Assembly (NCBI RefSeq): GCF_000308815.1
Contig: NZ_BAFX01000190.1
Location: 1-35,480 of the forward strand
DNA from: Nocardia concava NBRC 100430
Lineage (GTDB): Bacteria > Actinomycetota > Actinomycetes > Mycobacteriales > Mycobacteriaceae
Reading direction: 5' to 3'
DNA length: 35,480 bases
Numbering within the stretch: position 1 is the first letter of the stretch; each line of letters opens with the position of its first letter. Shown in pieces: positions 26,455 through 33,494 of this stretch. The notes under the pieces are model-generated. The model did no database searches. It saw only the letters and a list, made by a program, of their open reading frames with translations, and was not told where the DNA came from. A program made the position numbers and the translations under genes.

Positions 26455-27249
26455 TCAGACGCCGCCGATATCCCGGCGGTCGAACAGCGGCAACGCGGCC
26501 GCCACGAACGCGAATGCGATCAGGGCGAGCCACACATAACCCCGGTGCGGTCCGCTGCCCATCGGACCGTTCGCCAGCGCCTGCTCGAACGGCGACCAGG
26601 GACCCCACGGCCGCACGGCCTCGACGATTTTCGACGCCGCGTACAGCACGTAGGCGCCCACCGCGGCGACACTCGCGGCGGCGAGCGCGACGAGGCGGCG
26701 GCCCGTGGCGGCTCCGAGGGCCAGGGCCAGTCCGCCGAACGGCGCGGCCAGCGCGATCATCGCCAGTGAGCCGGTCGCGGCCGCGCCGATGCCGACGTGC
26801 ATGCCGAAGGCCGCCGAGCAGCCGACGACGGCGGCGAAAAGGACTGTGCCCAGCACCGTCAGCCCGGTGAGCAGGACCGCAGCCTGTTCCAGGAGCAGCC
26901 GCATCGGTGTCACGCGGGTGATCAGCAGCACCTCGAGTGTCCCGGCTTCCTCCTCGCCGGCGACCGCCCGGGCCCCGCGCGAGACCGCGAACACGAGGAA
27001 CAGGATGGGCAGCATCATGCTGAACAGTTCGGTGTTCAGAAACCCGGTGCCGCTGGTGAATTCGTCGATGGCGAAGAGCTTGCGCAGCGATTCCGGATAG
27101 CCGTCCAACATCTGCTTCAGGCCCGAGATGTTCGAGATCGACGGCCACAGCGCCGATTCCAGCAGCACCAGCGCGACAATGCCGATACTCCAGCCGATCA
27201 ACCCGCGGCGCTGATCGCGCAGGCACTTCAGATACACGGTGGCGAACAT
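26455..27249 (-). CDS. ABC-2 type exporter, permease subunit
   Basis: A protein of 264 residues with about six membrane helices. ATG 27249 overlaps the stop of the ATPase gene by one base (TGATG), so the two subunits are made in a coupled way. Visible features are an amphipathic N-terminus (TVYLKCLRDQRRGLIGWSIGIVALVLLESALWP), then EEEAGTLEVLLITRVTPMRLLLEQAAVLL. The latter is the cytoplasmic coupling loop typical of ABC-2 permeases (EkE.GTLE.LL..P..R). It forms an exporter with the neighbouring ATPase. The cargo is unknown; drugs, lipids or peptides are all possible for this class. Confidence 0.85.
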   Translation of the reverse strand: MFATVYLKCLRDQRRGLIGWSIGIVALVLLESALWPSISNISGLKQMLDGYPESLRKLFAIDEFTSGTGFLNTELFSMMLPILFLVFAVSRGARAVAGEEEAGTLEVLLITRVTPMRLLLEQAAVLLTGLTVLGTVLFAAVVGCSAAFGMHVGIGAAATGSLAMIALAAPFGGLALALGAATGRRLVALAAASVAAVGAYVLYAASKIVEAVRPWGPWSPFEQALANGPMGSGPHRGYVWLALIAFAFVAAALPLFDRRDIGGV

Positions 27250-28142
27250 CAGCGATCCTGCCCGTAGTAGGTGAGAAAGACGTCCTCGAGATCGGGTTCG
27301 TGACTGACGATGTCGACCACCCCGTAAGCCGCGACGAACTTCAACAGCTCCGCCGTCGTCCCGTCCACTTCGACATGCACCACGTGATCATCGCTTTTCA
27401 CCGATCGCACTCCCCCGACCGCCCGCAGCAGCTCCGAATCCGGCGGCTGCCCACCGAAAGTCAGGTCCAGCCGCCGCAGCGACTGCGCGGTCAGCTCGGC
27501 CACCGAACGCACCTCGACCAGCCGCCCGTGCCGCAGGATCGCGACCGTGTCGGCCACCGCCTGGACCTCCGACAGCACGTGTGAGGACAGGAATACCGTG
27601 CGGCCGGCCGCCCGGACTTCCCGCAGCATGTCCAGGAATTCCCGCTGGACCAGCGGATCCAATCCCTGCGTCGGCTCGTCGAGCACCAGCAGGTCCGGCT
27701 CGGCCATGAACGCCTGCACGATGCCGACCTTCTGCCGGTTCCCGTGCGACATCGCCCCGATCCGCGCGGAGGTGTCCAGATCCATCCGGTCGACCAGCCG
27801 GGCCAGCACCGCCGGATCCACGCCGCCGCGCAGCCGGGCCAGATAGCGCAGATACTCCTCCGCCGTGAGGTCCTGGTAGGCGACGAATTGCCCTGGGAGA
27901 TACCCGATATGCCGTTGGGCCGCCGAGCGCTCACGCACCAGGTCGGCTCCGGCGACGGCCACCGAGCCGCGGCTCGGGCGCATCAGCCCCACCAGCATGC
28001 GAATGGTCGTCGTCTTCCCGGCGCCGTTGGGTCCCAGATACCCGAAGACGACCCCCGGCGGCACCTCGAGGCTGACGTCGTCCAGCGCGGGTACGCGACC
28101 GTAGAGCTTGGTCAGATCCCGCATCGCGATCATCGGCTGCAT
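27249..28142 (-). CDS. ABC-2 type exporter, ATPase subunit
   Basis: A protein of 297 residues with a single nucleotide-binding domain: Walker A GPNGAGKTT near residue 38, Walker B LLVLDEPTQGLDPL near 160, and the H-loop SSHVLSEVQ near 193. The signature loop reads MSHGNRQKVGI where the classic sequence is LSGGQ. This SxGNRQK form is common in the exporter subfamily and not a sign of decay. The C-terminal 80 residues are the accessory domain seen in drug and lantibiotic exporter ATPases (EPDLEDVFLTYYG). It is the first gene of the two-gene operon, with a Dos-box-like site 57 bases upstream of ATG 28142. Confidence 0.9.
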   Translation of the reverse strand: MQPMIAMRDLTKLYGRVPALDDVSLEVPPGVVFGYLGPNGAGKTTTIRMLVGLMRPSRGSVAVAGADLVRERSAAQRHIGYLPGQFVAYQDLTAEEYLRYLARLRGGVDPAVLARLVDRMDLDTSARIGAMSHGNRQKVGIVQAFMAEPDLLVLDEPTQGLDPLVQREFLDMLREVRAAGRTVFLSSHVLSEVQAVADTVAILRHGRLVEVRSVAELTAQSLRRLDLTFGGQPPDSELLRAVGGVRSVKSDDHVVHVEVDGTTAELLKFVAAYGVVDIVSHEPDLEDVFLTYYGQDR

Positions 28143-28198
28143 ATGCCCAGACTCCGCCTGCGTGAACGGATTCGGCAGAGACCAGCGGATCGACCAGG

Positions 28199-28213
28199 AC
28201 GGCCGAAAGTCAC
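28199..28213 (-). promoter_or_regulatory. Dos-box-like site upstream of the ABC exporter
   Basis: Read on the minus strand: GTGACTTTCGGCCGT, two mismatches to the mycobacterial motif GGGACTTNNGNCCCT. It lies 57 bases before ATG 28142, the same distance as the site ahead of USP3. Confidence 0.45.
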
Positions 28214-28269
28214 CTCACGCACCGGCACGGGTCGGCCGCCCGAGATGGCCCGGGTACCACTACGGCACA

Positions 28270-29169
28270 TCAGACGGCACGAACGATCAATGTCGGGCAC
28301 TCGGCGCTGTGCAGCACGGTGTTCGCGGTGGAGCCGAGCAGCATTCCGGTGAATCCGCCGCGGCCGTGGCTGCCGACCACGAGCAACTGGGCGTTCTCGG
28401 CTTCCTCGAGCAGGGCTCGGGCCGGCCTGTCCATCACCAGGGTTCGTTCGACGGGGACGTCGGGATAGCGTTCGCCGAAACCGGCGAGGCGTTCGTCGAA
28501 CAGTTCGGCTTCCTGCTCGCGCACGGAGTCCCAGCCCGGGGCGGGCAGGTAGTAGCCGGTGACGTCGCTCCAGGCGTGCACGGCCGTCAGACCGACCTTG
28601 CGCAATGACGCTTCCTGGAAGGCGATTTCGATGGCGGGCATGCTGTTCGGGGTGCCGTCGACACCGACGACCACCGGCTTCTCCGTGGCAAGGGGGTCGA
28701 GGCCCGCCGAGCCCGGAACGACAGCGACCGGGCAGTGCGCGTGCTGGGTGACGGCGGCGCTCACCGAGCCGAACAGCCCGCGGCGCAACGCACCTCGGCC
28801 CCGGCTGCCGACGACGACGGTGCGGGCCTGCCGGGAGCTGTCGAGCAGATGCGGGACGATCGGCTCGAGGGTCGCGTCGGCCGAGATGGACAGGGCGGCA
28901 TCGGGAGCCGCGACCCGCGCCACGCGCGCGGCCTCGGTCGTGACACGCTCGCCGTCACGGCGCAGGTACTCGAGATCGGCATCGGACAGCACGGGCACGG
29001 GTCCGTATCCGACCTGGACCGCGATCGAGGTGACGATCCGCAGTGGCGCGCCGTGCAGGGCGGCCTCGGCGGCCGCCCACGCCACTGCCTGGTAGGAGAT
29101 GGCCGAACCGTCGGTGGCGACGACGATCGGCGGGTTGAGCGGACGCTGGGTGGTGGCCTGTTCGGTCAC
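28270..29169 (-). CDS. Universal stress protein, tandem USP domains (USP2)
   Basis: A protein of 299 residues from GTG 29169, with GAGGAG upstream. It has two USP domains (about 13-150 and 160-299) and both keep the ATP-binding pattern: GSRGRGALRRGLFGS and GSHGRGGFTGMLLGS. The opening strands are VVATDGS and VVVGVDGTP. It is the third gene of an operon with USP3 and the Rv1733c-like protein, 25 bases after the latter. Intact nucleotide sites in both halves make it a likely ATP-binding stress protein of the Rv2623/Rv2005c kind. Confidence 0.92.
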   Translation of the reverse strand: MTEQATTQRPLNPPIVVATDGSAISYQAVAWAAAEAALHGAPLRIVTSIAVQVGYGPVPVLSDADLEYLRRDGERVTTEAARVARVAAPDAALSISADATLEPIVPHLLDSSRQARTVVVGSRGRGALRRGLFGSVSAAVTQHAHCPVAVVPGSAGLDPLATEKPVVVGVDGTPNSMPAIEIAFQEASLRKVGLTAVHAWSDVTGYYLPAPGWDSVREQEAELFDERLAGFGERYPDVPVERTLVMDRPARALLEEAENAQLLVVGSHGRGGFTGMLLGSTANTVLHSAECPTLIVRAV

Positions 29170-29194
29170 GACGTACTCCTCGCGGTAGTTGAGT

Positions 29195-29782
29195 TCAGGT
29201 TCCTATCGGGCGCGATACCCGCCGCCACTCGGTTTCCCACTGCCGGTTGTGCACGCTGTTCAGCAGCAGTTCGACAACCCACAGCAGGGCGATCGCCGAG
29301 GTACCCGACAGCAGCAGGACCATCAGACCGAGGCCGACGCCGTCGAGGACGGCGGTGTCCGGCTGATCGGGCGGGCGGGTCGGCTTACCATTGGGGCCGA
29401 CCCAGATCTGCACCACGGCACCGGCTTTCGTCGCGGGGTCGACATCGACGGCCGCGGTGGACGCCGTGTCCCCGCCGGTCCAGCGCACCGTCGCCTCATA
29501 GCGGGCGCTGTGGTACGGGCTGGAGGACGGGACCCGGGTGGCATCGGTGACCGCCGTGGCCGGCACCCGGACCTTCGCGGCGTTGTCGGTCTGGATGTGC
29601 TCGGCGCTACGGGTGTAGGTCGTGCTCCCGATCGCGCCCGCGACCGGAACCATGAACAGCAGACCGGCGACGACGAAGGCGCGCAGCAGCGCCTCGCAGC
29701 GGTGGGATCCGCGCATCAGCGGATTCGTGCTCCAAGGGCGCATTCGCCACAACCGCAGCGCGAGAGTCGATTTCGGCGCCAT
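29195..29782 (-). CDS. Rv1733c-like two-helix membrane protein
   Basis: A protein of 195 residues with the layout of M. tuberculosis Rv1733c, a DosR-regulon membrane protein and known T-cell antigen. Similar stretches include WRMRPWSTNPLMRGSHRCEALL (Rv1733c: RVFSRNPLVRGTDRLEAVV), and the end NSVHNRQWETEWRRVSR (Rv1733c: RVRNASWQHDIDSLF). Helix 1 is at about 30-52 and helix 2 at about 146-170. The roughly 90 residues between them (PVRWTGGDTASTAAVDVDPATKAGAVVQIWVGPNGKPTRPP-like composition) lie outside. ATG 29782 overlaps the USP3 stop by one base. The molecular function of this family is unknown. Its place between two USP genes suggests they act together. Confidence 0.83.
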   Translation of the reverse strand: MAPKSTLALRLWRMRPWSTNPLMRGSHRCEALLRAFVVAGLLFMVPVAGAIGSTTYTRSAEHIQTDNAAKVRVPATAVTDATRVPSSSPYHSARYEATVRWTGGDTASTAAVDVDPATKAGAVVQIWVGPNGKPTRPPDQPDTAVLDGVGLGLMVLLLSGTSAIALLWVVELLLNSVHNRQWETEWRRVSRPIGT

Positions 29783-30696
29783 CAGCCGACCTCTTCCGGT
29801 GTGCGCGCCACCAGTACCGGGCAGTTCGCGCCGTGCAGCAGAGCGGTGCTGACCGAACCGAGCGCGATGCCCGCGAAGCCGCCGCGTCCGCGCGCTCCGA
29901 CCACGAGCAGCTGTGCGCCGTCGGCGGATTCGAGCAGGGCGCGGGCGGGGGTGTCGCCGGTGATGCGGCGCTGAACGCTCACGTCGGGGAACTCCTCGGC
30001 CAGGTCGGCGAGCTGGTCGGCGAGCGCGCGATCTTCACGCTCACGGATCGCGTCCCAGCCGATGACCTCGAGGTCGAAGCCGCTGGAGTCACGCCAGGCA
30101 TGAACCGCGATCAACGGCACCTTGCGACGTGACGCCTCGTCGAAGGCCAGTCGCACGGCGGCCGCGCTGTTTCCGCTGCCGTCCACGCCGACCACCACGG
30201 GCTTGTCCGCGTCGGTTCGGTGCAGGTCCGGTTCGCCGTGCACGACGGCCACCGGGCTGTGGGCGCGCCGTGCCAGTCCCGCGCTCACCGAGCCGAGCAG
30301 GGCTCGGCGAATCGCGCCGCGACCGCGGTTGCCCACCACCGTCATCCGGGCTCGGGCGGATCGCGCGATGAGCGCCGCCAGTGCGGACTCGCCCACCGCT
30401 TCACTGGTGACGGAGATGGTGTTCTGCGGTGCGGCGTGATGGGCGATCCGCCCGGCCTCGGCCAGTACGCGCAGGGCCTCGGCGCGCGTTGCCTCGCGTT
30501 CGGCGATGCCCTGGGCGGTCCACGGCTCGATGGTGGACTCGGCGCCGTAGGCGGTGACGATATGCAATGGGCAACGGTGCAATTCGGCTTCGACCGCGGC
30601 CCAGGCCACGGCCTGGAAGGAGTTCGGCGAGCCGTCCACGCCGACCACGATGGGCCGTGTGTTCGAATCCGTTTGAGGGACAGTGGATTCCGACAT
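29782..30696 (-). CDS. Universal stress protein, tandem USP domains (USP3)
   Basis: A protein of 304 residues. ATG 30696 is chosen because AGGAGG stands four bases upstream; the frame extends to 30729. It has two USP domains (about 15-150 and 160-300), with ATP-binding patterns GNRGRGAIRRALLGS and GARGRGGFAGIALGS both intact and opening strands VVGVDGSPNS and VVGVDGSGNS. It leads the operon USP3, Rv1733c-like protein, USP2. A weaker Dos-box-like site lies 57 bases upstream. Confidence 0.92.
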   Translation of the reverse strand: MSESTVPQTDSNTRPIVVGVDGSPNSFQAVAWAAVEAELHRCPLHIVTAYGAESTIEPWTAQGIAEREATRAEALRVLAEAGRIAHHAAPQNTISVTSEAVGESALAALIARSARARMTVVGNRGRGAIRRALLGSVSAGLARRAHSPVAVVHGEPDLHRTDADKPVVVGVDGSGNSAAAVRLAFDEASRRKVPLIAVHAWRDSSGFDLEVIGWDAIREREDRALADQLADLAEEFPDVSVQRRITGDTPARALLESADGAQLLVVGARGRGGFAGIALGSVSTALLHGANCPVLVARTPEEVG

Positions 30697-30752
30697 GGTT
30701 CCTCCTGGTCGGGATGACGTATCGAGCATCGCGCGGCGGCGGTTCGCGTCCC

Positions 30753-30767
30753 AGAGACCTATGTCAC
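30753..30767 (-). promoter_or_regulatory. Weak Dos-box-like site upstream of USP3
   Basis: Read on the minus strand: GTGACATAGGTCTCT, nine of twelve specified positions of the mycobacterial motif. It lies 57 bases before ATG 30696, exactly the distance seen at the ABC exporter. Confidence 0.38.
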
Positions 30768-30771
30768 GGTC

Positions 30772-30808
30772 CGCGCGGGCCGTGAGGCTCCGATTTCCGG
30801 GCCGCGCG
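30772..30808. terminator. Imperfect GC-rich hairpin after the flavodoxin gene
   Basis: CGCGCGGGCC can pair with GGGCCGCGCG across a 17-base loop, with one internal G-G mismatch. A small palindrome CCCCTAGGGG follows at 30810-30819 over the flavodoxin stop. The position fits a terminator of the pfkB-flavodoxin transcript. No T-tract is present. Confidence 0.33.
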
Positions 30809-30812
30809 ACCC

Positions 30813-31445
30813 CTAGGGGCGCCGCGGCAACTGCTGGTCGGACAGGTAGTTGCGGATGGAGGCCAGCGTCGCGCCGGTGCGGGAGACCCGGGTCGGTTCG
30901 GGGACGGCCGGTTTCGGTTGCGCTGCCGCGGCAAGGAGCGCCGTGGCCACATGGCCGGCCCAGGCGCCGATGGCGTCCCAGTCCCGGAAATCCGTCGCGG
31001 GCAGCCGATGCAGGGGTGAGCCGGGAAGTCGGCGCATCCAGCGGTCGACGTCTCGCAGCCGGTCGGGATCCCAGCGGCCGCCGAACAGCGTGGCGGCGAA
31101 GGGCCTCAGCCAGCTGTAGCGTTCGAGCAACGCGTCCAGCTGGGAACGGCTTTCGGGTTCGGTGCGGCTCGGTTCGATCCGGCCGGTCGCGAAGACCGCG
31201 ACATCGCGGTGCGCGAGCACCGGGCCGAATCGGTCCAGGAATCCGCGCGCCTCGCGCGGCCAGCGGCCGTAATAGAACGGCGCGCCCAGCACGATGCCGC
31301 GGTAGTCGCCGATGTCGGACAGGTCGCGCATGGCCCGGCAGTCCACCTCGAGTCCCCGCTCGCGCAGCGTGGCCGCGGCGACGGCGGCGATCTCCCGGGT
31401 CGCGCCGTAGCGGGTCGCGTAGGCGACCAGGATTCGACCTTTCAT
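30813..31445 (-). CDS. Flavodoxin-domain protein
   Basis: A protein of 210 residues. The start MKGRILVAYATRYGATREIAAVAAATLRERG is the FMN phosphate-binding loop of flavodoxins, as in the HemG-like group. GIVLGAPFYYGRWPREARGFLDRF and VAVFATGRIEP carry the other two flavin loops. Residues 165-210 form an extra tail past the usual HemG-type end. ATG 31445 has AAAGGA upstream and lies 16 bases after pfkB, so the two are co-transcribed. Members reduce protoporphyrinogen or quinones or act as electron carriers; the role here is open. Co-expression with a dormancy-type PfkB would fit low-oxygen redox metabolism. Confidence 0.83.
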   Translation of the reverse strand: MKGRILVAYATRYGATREIAAVAAATLRERGLEVDCRAMRDLSDIGDYRGIVLGAPFYYGRWPREARGFLDRFGPVLAHRDVAVFATGRIEPSRTEPESRSQLDALLERYSWLRPFAATLFGGRWDPDRLRDVDRWMRRLPGSPLHRLPATDFRDWDAIGAWAGHVATALLAAAAQPKPAVPEPTRVSRTGATLASIRNYLSDQQLPRRP

Positions 31446-31461
31446 GATGTATTCCTTTGCG

Positions 31462-32424
31462 TCACTTCGGTACTGCGAACTGCCCGCGACCTCGTGGCGG
31501 GCGTGAGGAGAACTGCTGGAACAGTTCCGCGATACGGTCGGCCCGCCCCGGGCCGGTGCCCGGCGTGGCCAGGGCCGCGGTCGCGGCGGCGATACCCAGG
31601 CACACCGCGGCGTCGAGCGAGTACCCCCGGGACAGGCCCGCCACGATCCCGCCGACTTGGGCGTCGCCGGCCCCGATGCCGCTGCGTACCGGAACCTCGA
31701 TCGCCGCGAACAGCCGATCCCGATCCCGGGTGACGGCAAGGGTGCCACCGGATCCCATCGACACCACGACGTTGTCGCACATCCCTCGCTCGATGAGCAG
31801 GCGTGCCGCCGCGACCCGGGATGACCGATCCGGGAGCGGGTGGCCGGCGAATTCCGCGAGCTCCCGCACACTCGGCTTGATCAGGTAGACGCCCCGGCGG
31901 ACGGCTCGCAGCGCGGGTCCGGAGGTGTCGAGCACCAGCGGCACGCCGAGGTCGTCCAGCAGATCCGCCAGACTCTGGTAGAAGGTCGGCGGCACACCCG
32001 GGGGCAGACTGCCGCTGGCGACCACATATCGGCAGTCCCGTGCGGCCCTCTCGACTTCGACGAGGCAGCGATGGACTTCGGGCGCGGTCAGCCGCGGGCC
32101 GCGCAGGACGAAACGATATTGGTCGCCGGTATCGGTGGCGGTGACCGCGAAGCTCTCCCGCGTGGGCTCGGCCACGGGGACCGGCCGCATCGGAATCCCG
32201 GCGTCGCGAACCAGGTCCTCGAGCAATCTTCCCGGCGGGCCGCCGGCGGGGAATACCGCGGTCACCCGCTCCCCCAGCGCGGCGACCGTCCGCGCGACAT
32301 TGATGCCACCGCCGCCCGGATCGAATCTCGGTGCGGTGCAGCGGGTCTTATCGGTCGGCTGGATGTGCGCGGCCGTGGTGGCGATGTCGATCGCCGGGTT
32401 CATCGTCAACGTCACGATCGACAT
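31462..32424 (-). CDS. pfkB: PfkB-family sugar kinase (Rv2029c-like phosphofructokinase)
   Basis: A ribokinase-family enzyme of 320 residues. It matches M. tuberculosis PfkB (Rv2029c), a DosR-regulon member: ITLTMNPALDITT and CGAPRYDPGGGGINVAR in that protein are here VTLTMNPAIDIAT and CTAPRFDPGGGGINVAR. The sugar-binding loop DPGGGGINVAR is at 35-45, VVASGSLPPGVPP at 134-146, and the catalytic motif GAGD at 251-254 (D254). It should phosphorylate fructose-6-phosphate or a related sugar phosphate with ATP. ATG 32424 has GAGG upstream. The flavodoxin gene follows in the same transcript. USP4 diverges from it over 170 bases that hold a tandem Dos-box-like pair. Confidence 0.88.
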   Translation of the reverse strand: MSIVTLTMNPAIDIATTAAHIQPTDKTRCTAPRFDPGGGGINVARTVAALGERVTAVFPAGGPPGRLLEDLVRDAGIPMRPVPVAEPTRESFAVTATDTGDQYRFVLRGPRLTAPEVHRCLVEVERAARDCRYVVASGSLPPGVPPTFYQSLADLLDDLGVPLVLDTSGPALRAVRRGVYLIKPSVRELAEFAGHPLPDRSSRVAAARLLIERGMCDNVVVSMGSGGTLAVTRDRDRLFAAIEVPVRSGIGAGDAQVGGIVAGLSRGYSLDAAVCLGIAAATAALATPGTGPGRADRIAELFQQFSSRPPRGRGQFAVPK

Positions 32425-32522
32425 CGGCTACCGCCTCGTGTGCCGGATGGAAAGAGGTTCTGACGCAGCTGATTTCACTCGGGCGACCGGCGTGCCGGTA
32501 GAGCCTCGGGTAGCGGTTGGGC

Positions 32523-32558
32523 GGGACCGTGGTCGTCTCGGGAAGGACCGAAGTCCTC
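32523..32558 (+). promoter_or_regulatory. Tandem Dos-box-like pair between pfkB and USP4
   Basis: Site 1, GGGACCGTGGTCGTC, is at 32523-32537. Site 2, AGGACCGAAGTCCTC, is at 32544-32558 and has perfect AGGAC/GTCCT arms. Their centres are 21 bases apart, two helix turns, as expected for dimers binding side by side on one DNA face. Site 2 ends 37 bases before the USP4 ATG. The pair could also serve pfkB, whose ATG is about 100 bases away on the other strand. Confidence 0.5.
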
Positions 32559-32594
32559 TGTCCGCGGGGGGCGAGCGCGGGCAACGCTGGAGAC

Positions 32595-33494
32595 ATGGAT
32601 GCGAACGTCTCCCCGGCGAGCCTGTCCGCGCGCTCGCGGCCGGTGATCGCCGGAATCGATGGCTCGCCGGCGGCGCTGCGGGCCGCCGAGTGGGCCGCGG
32701 CGGAGGCTGCGGCCCGCCGGGTCCCGCTGCGGTTGGTCGCGATCGTGCCCGCGGTCGACAAGCCCGCCTTCCGGCCCGGCGGCGGCCGGTATCGGCAGGC
32801 CGTCGCCGCGCTCGAGAAGGCTCGCCGTGCCGTGCTCGCTCGAGACGCCGGCGCCGACGAGGAACTGCTCGAGATCGCCGTCGAGGTTCGCCGCGGGCAA
32901 GCCGATCAGGTCCTGCTCGACCTGTCGTGGTCGGCCGAACTGATCGTCCTGGGCTCCACGGAGATCGGGTTCTTCTCCCATATGGTGCTGGGCTCCACCG
33001 CGCTGACCGTCACCCGGGAGGCGCGGTGTCCGGTGGCGCTGGTGCGTCCGGCGGCTGCGGCGCGCGGCAGTGTCCTGGTGGTGGTGTCCGATTGGGCGTC
33101 CGCGAAACCGGCGCTGTCGGCGGCGTTACGGGCCGCGCACGACCGCGGCACCGACCTGATCGTGGCTCGGGTCTGGCCCGGGCGGCCATGGTCCGGGATC
33201 TCGGATTGGGCGGCCGCCGAGCCGCTGGTGTCCGATGCCCAGATCCGGCACTGCCAGCAGGATTTCCCCGATGTGGCGTTCCGGCCGGTGACCGTGGTCG
33301 GCGACGTGGTCACCGCGATCGAGCGTTTCAGCGCCTTGGTTCAACTGATCGTGGTCACCCACCACGTGGACGAGCTCGCGCCCGCGCGGCTCCGGCGACC
33401 GACCCAAGATCTCGTCTGTCATTCGTCCTGCCCGGTGCTCGTGCTGCGCGACGAGCCCGCATCGCTCCCCCGATCCGAGGCGAGCAACCGATGA
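32595..33494 (+). CDS. Universal stress protein, tandem domains with eroded ATP sites (USP4)
   Basis: A protein of 299 residues from ATG 32595 with GGAG close upstream. Domain 1 (about 15-155) begins VIAGIDGSPAALRAAEWAAAEAA, but its loop reads GSTEIGFFSHMVLGS, so the second Gly of Gx2Gx9GS is Glu. Domain 2 (about 160-299) begins VLVVVSDWASAKPALSAAL without the usual DGS, and its loop region (VTHHVDELAPARLRRPTQDLVC) lacks the motif. ATP binding is therefore probably lost or altered, in contrast to USP2 and USP3. It overlaps the next gene by ATGA. In M. tuberculosis a USP gene (Rv2005c) also neighbours Rv2004c. Confidence 0.87.
   Translation: MDANVSPASLSARSRPVIAGIDGSPAALRAAEWAAAEAAARRVPLRLVAIVPAVDKPAFRPGGGRYRQAVAALEKARRAVLARDAGADEELLEIAVEVRRGQADQVLLDLSWSAELIVLGSTEIGFFSHMVLGSTALTVTREARCPVALVRPAAAARGSVLVVVSDWASAKPALSAALRAAHDRGTDLIVARVWPGRPWSGISDWAAAEPLVSDAQIRHCQQDFPDVAFRPVTVVGDVVTAIERFSALVQLIVVTHHVDELAPARLRRPTQDLVCHSSCPVLVLRDEPASLPRSEASNR

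Noticed and set aside
27249..28142. Degenerate ABC signature (MSHGNRQK) as evidence of a dead ATPase
   Set aside because: The SxGNRQK form is normal in this exporter subfamily, and Walker A, Walker B and the H-loop are intact.
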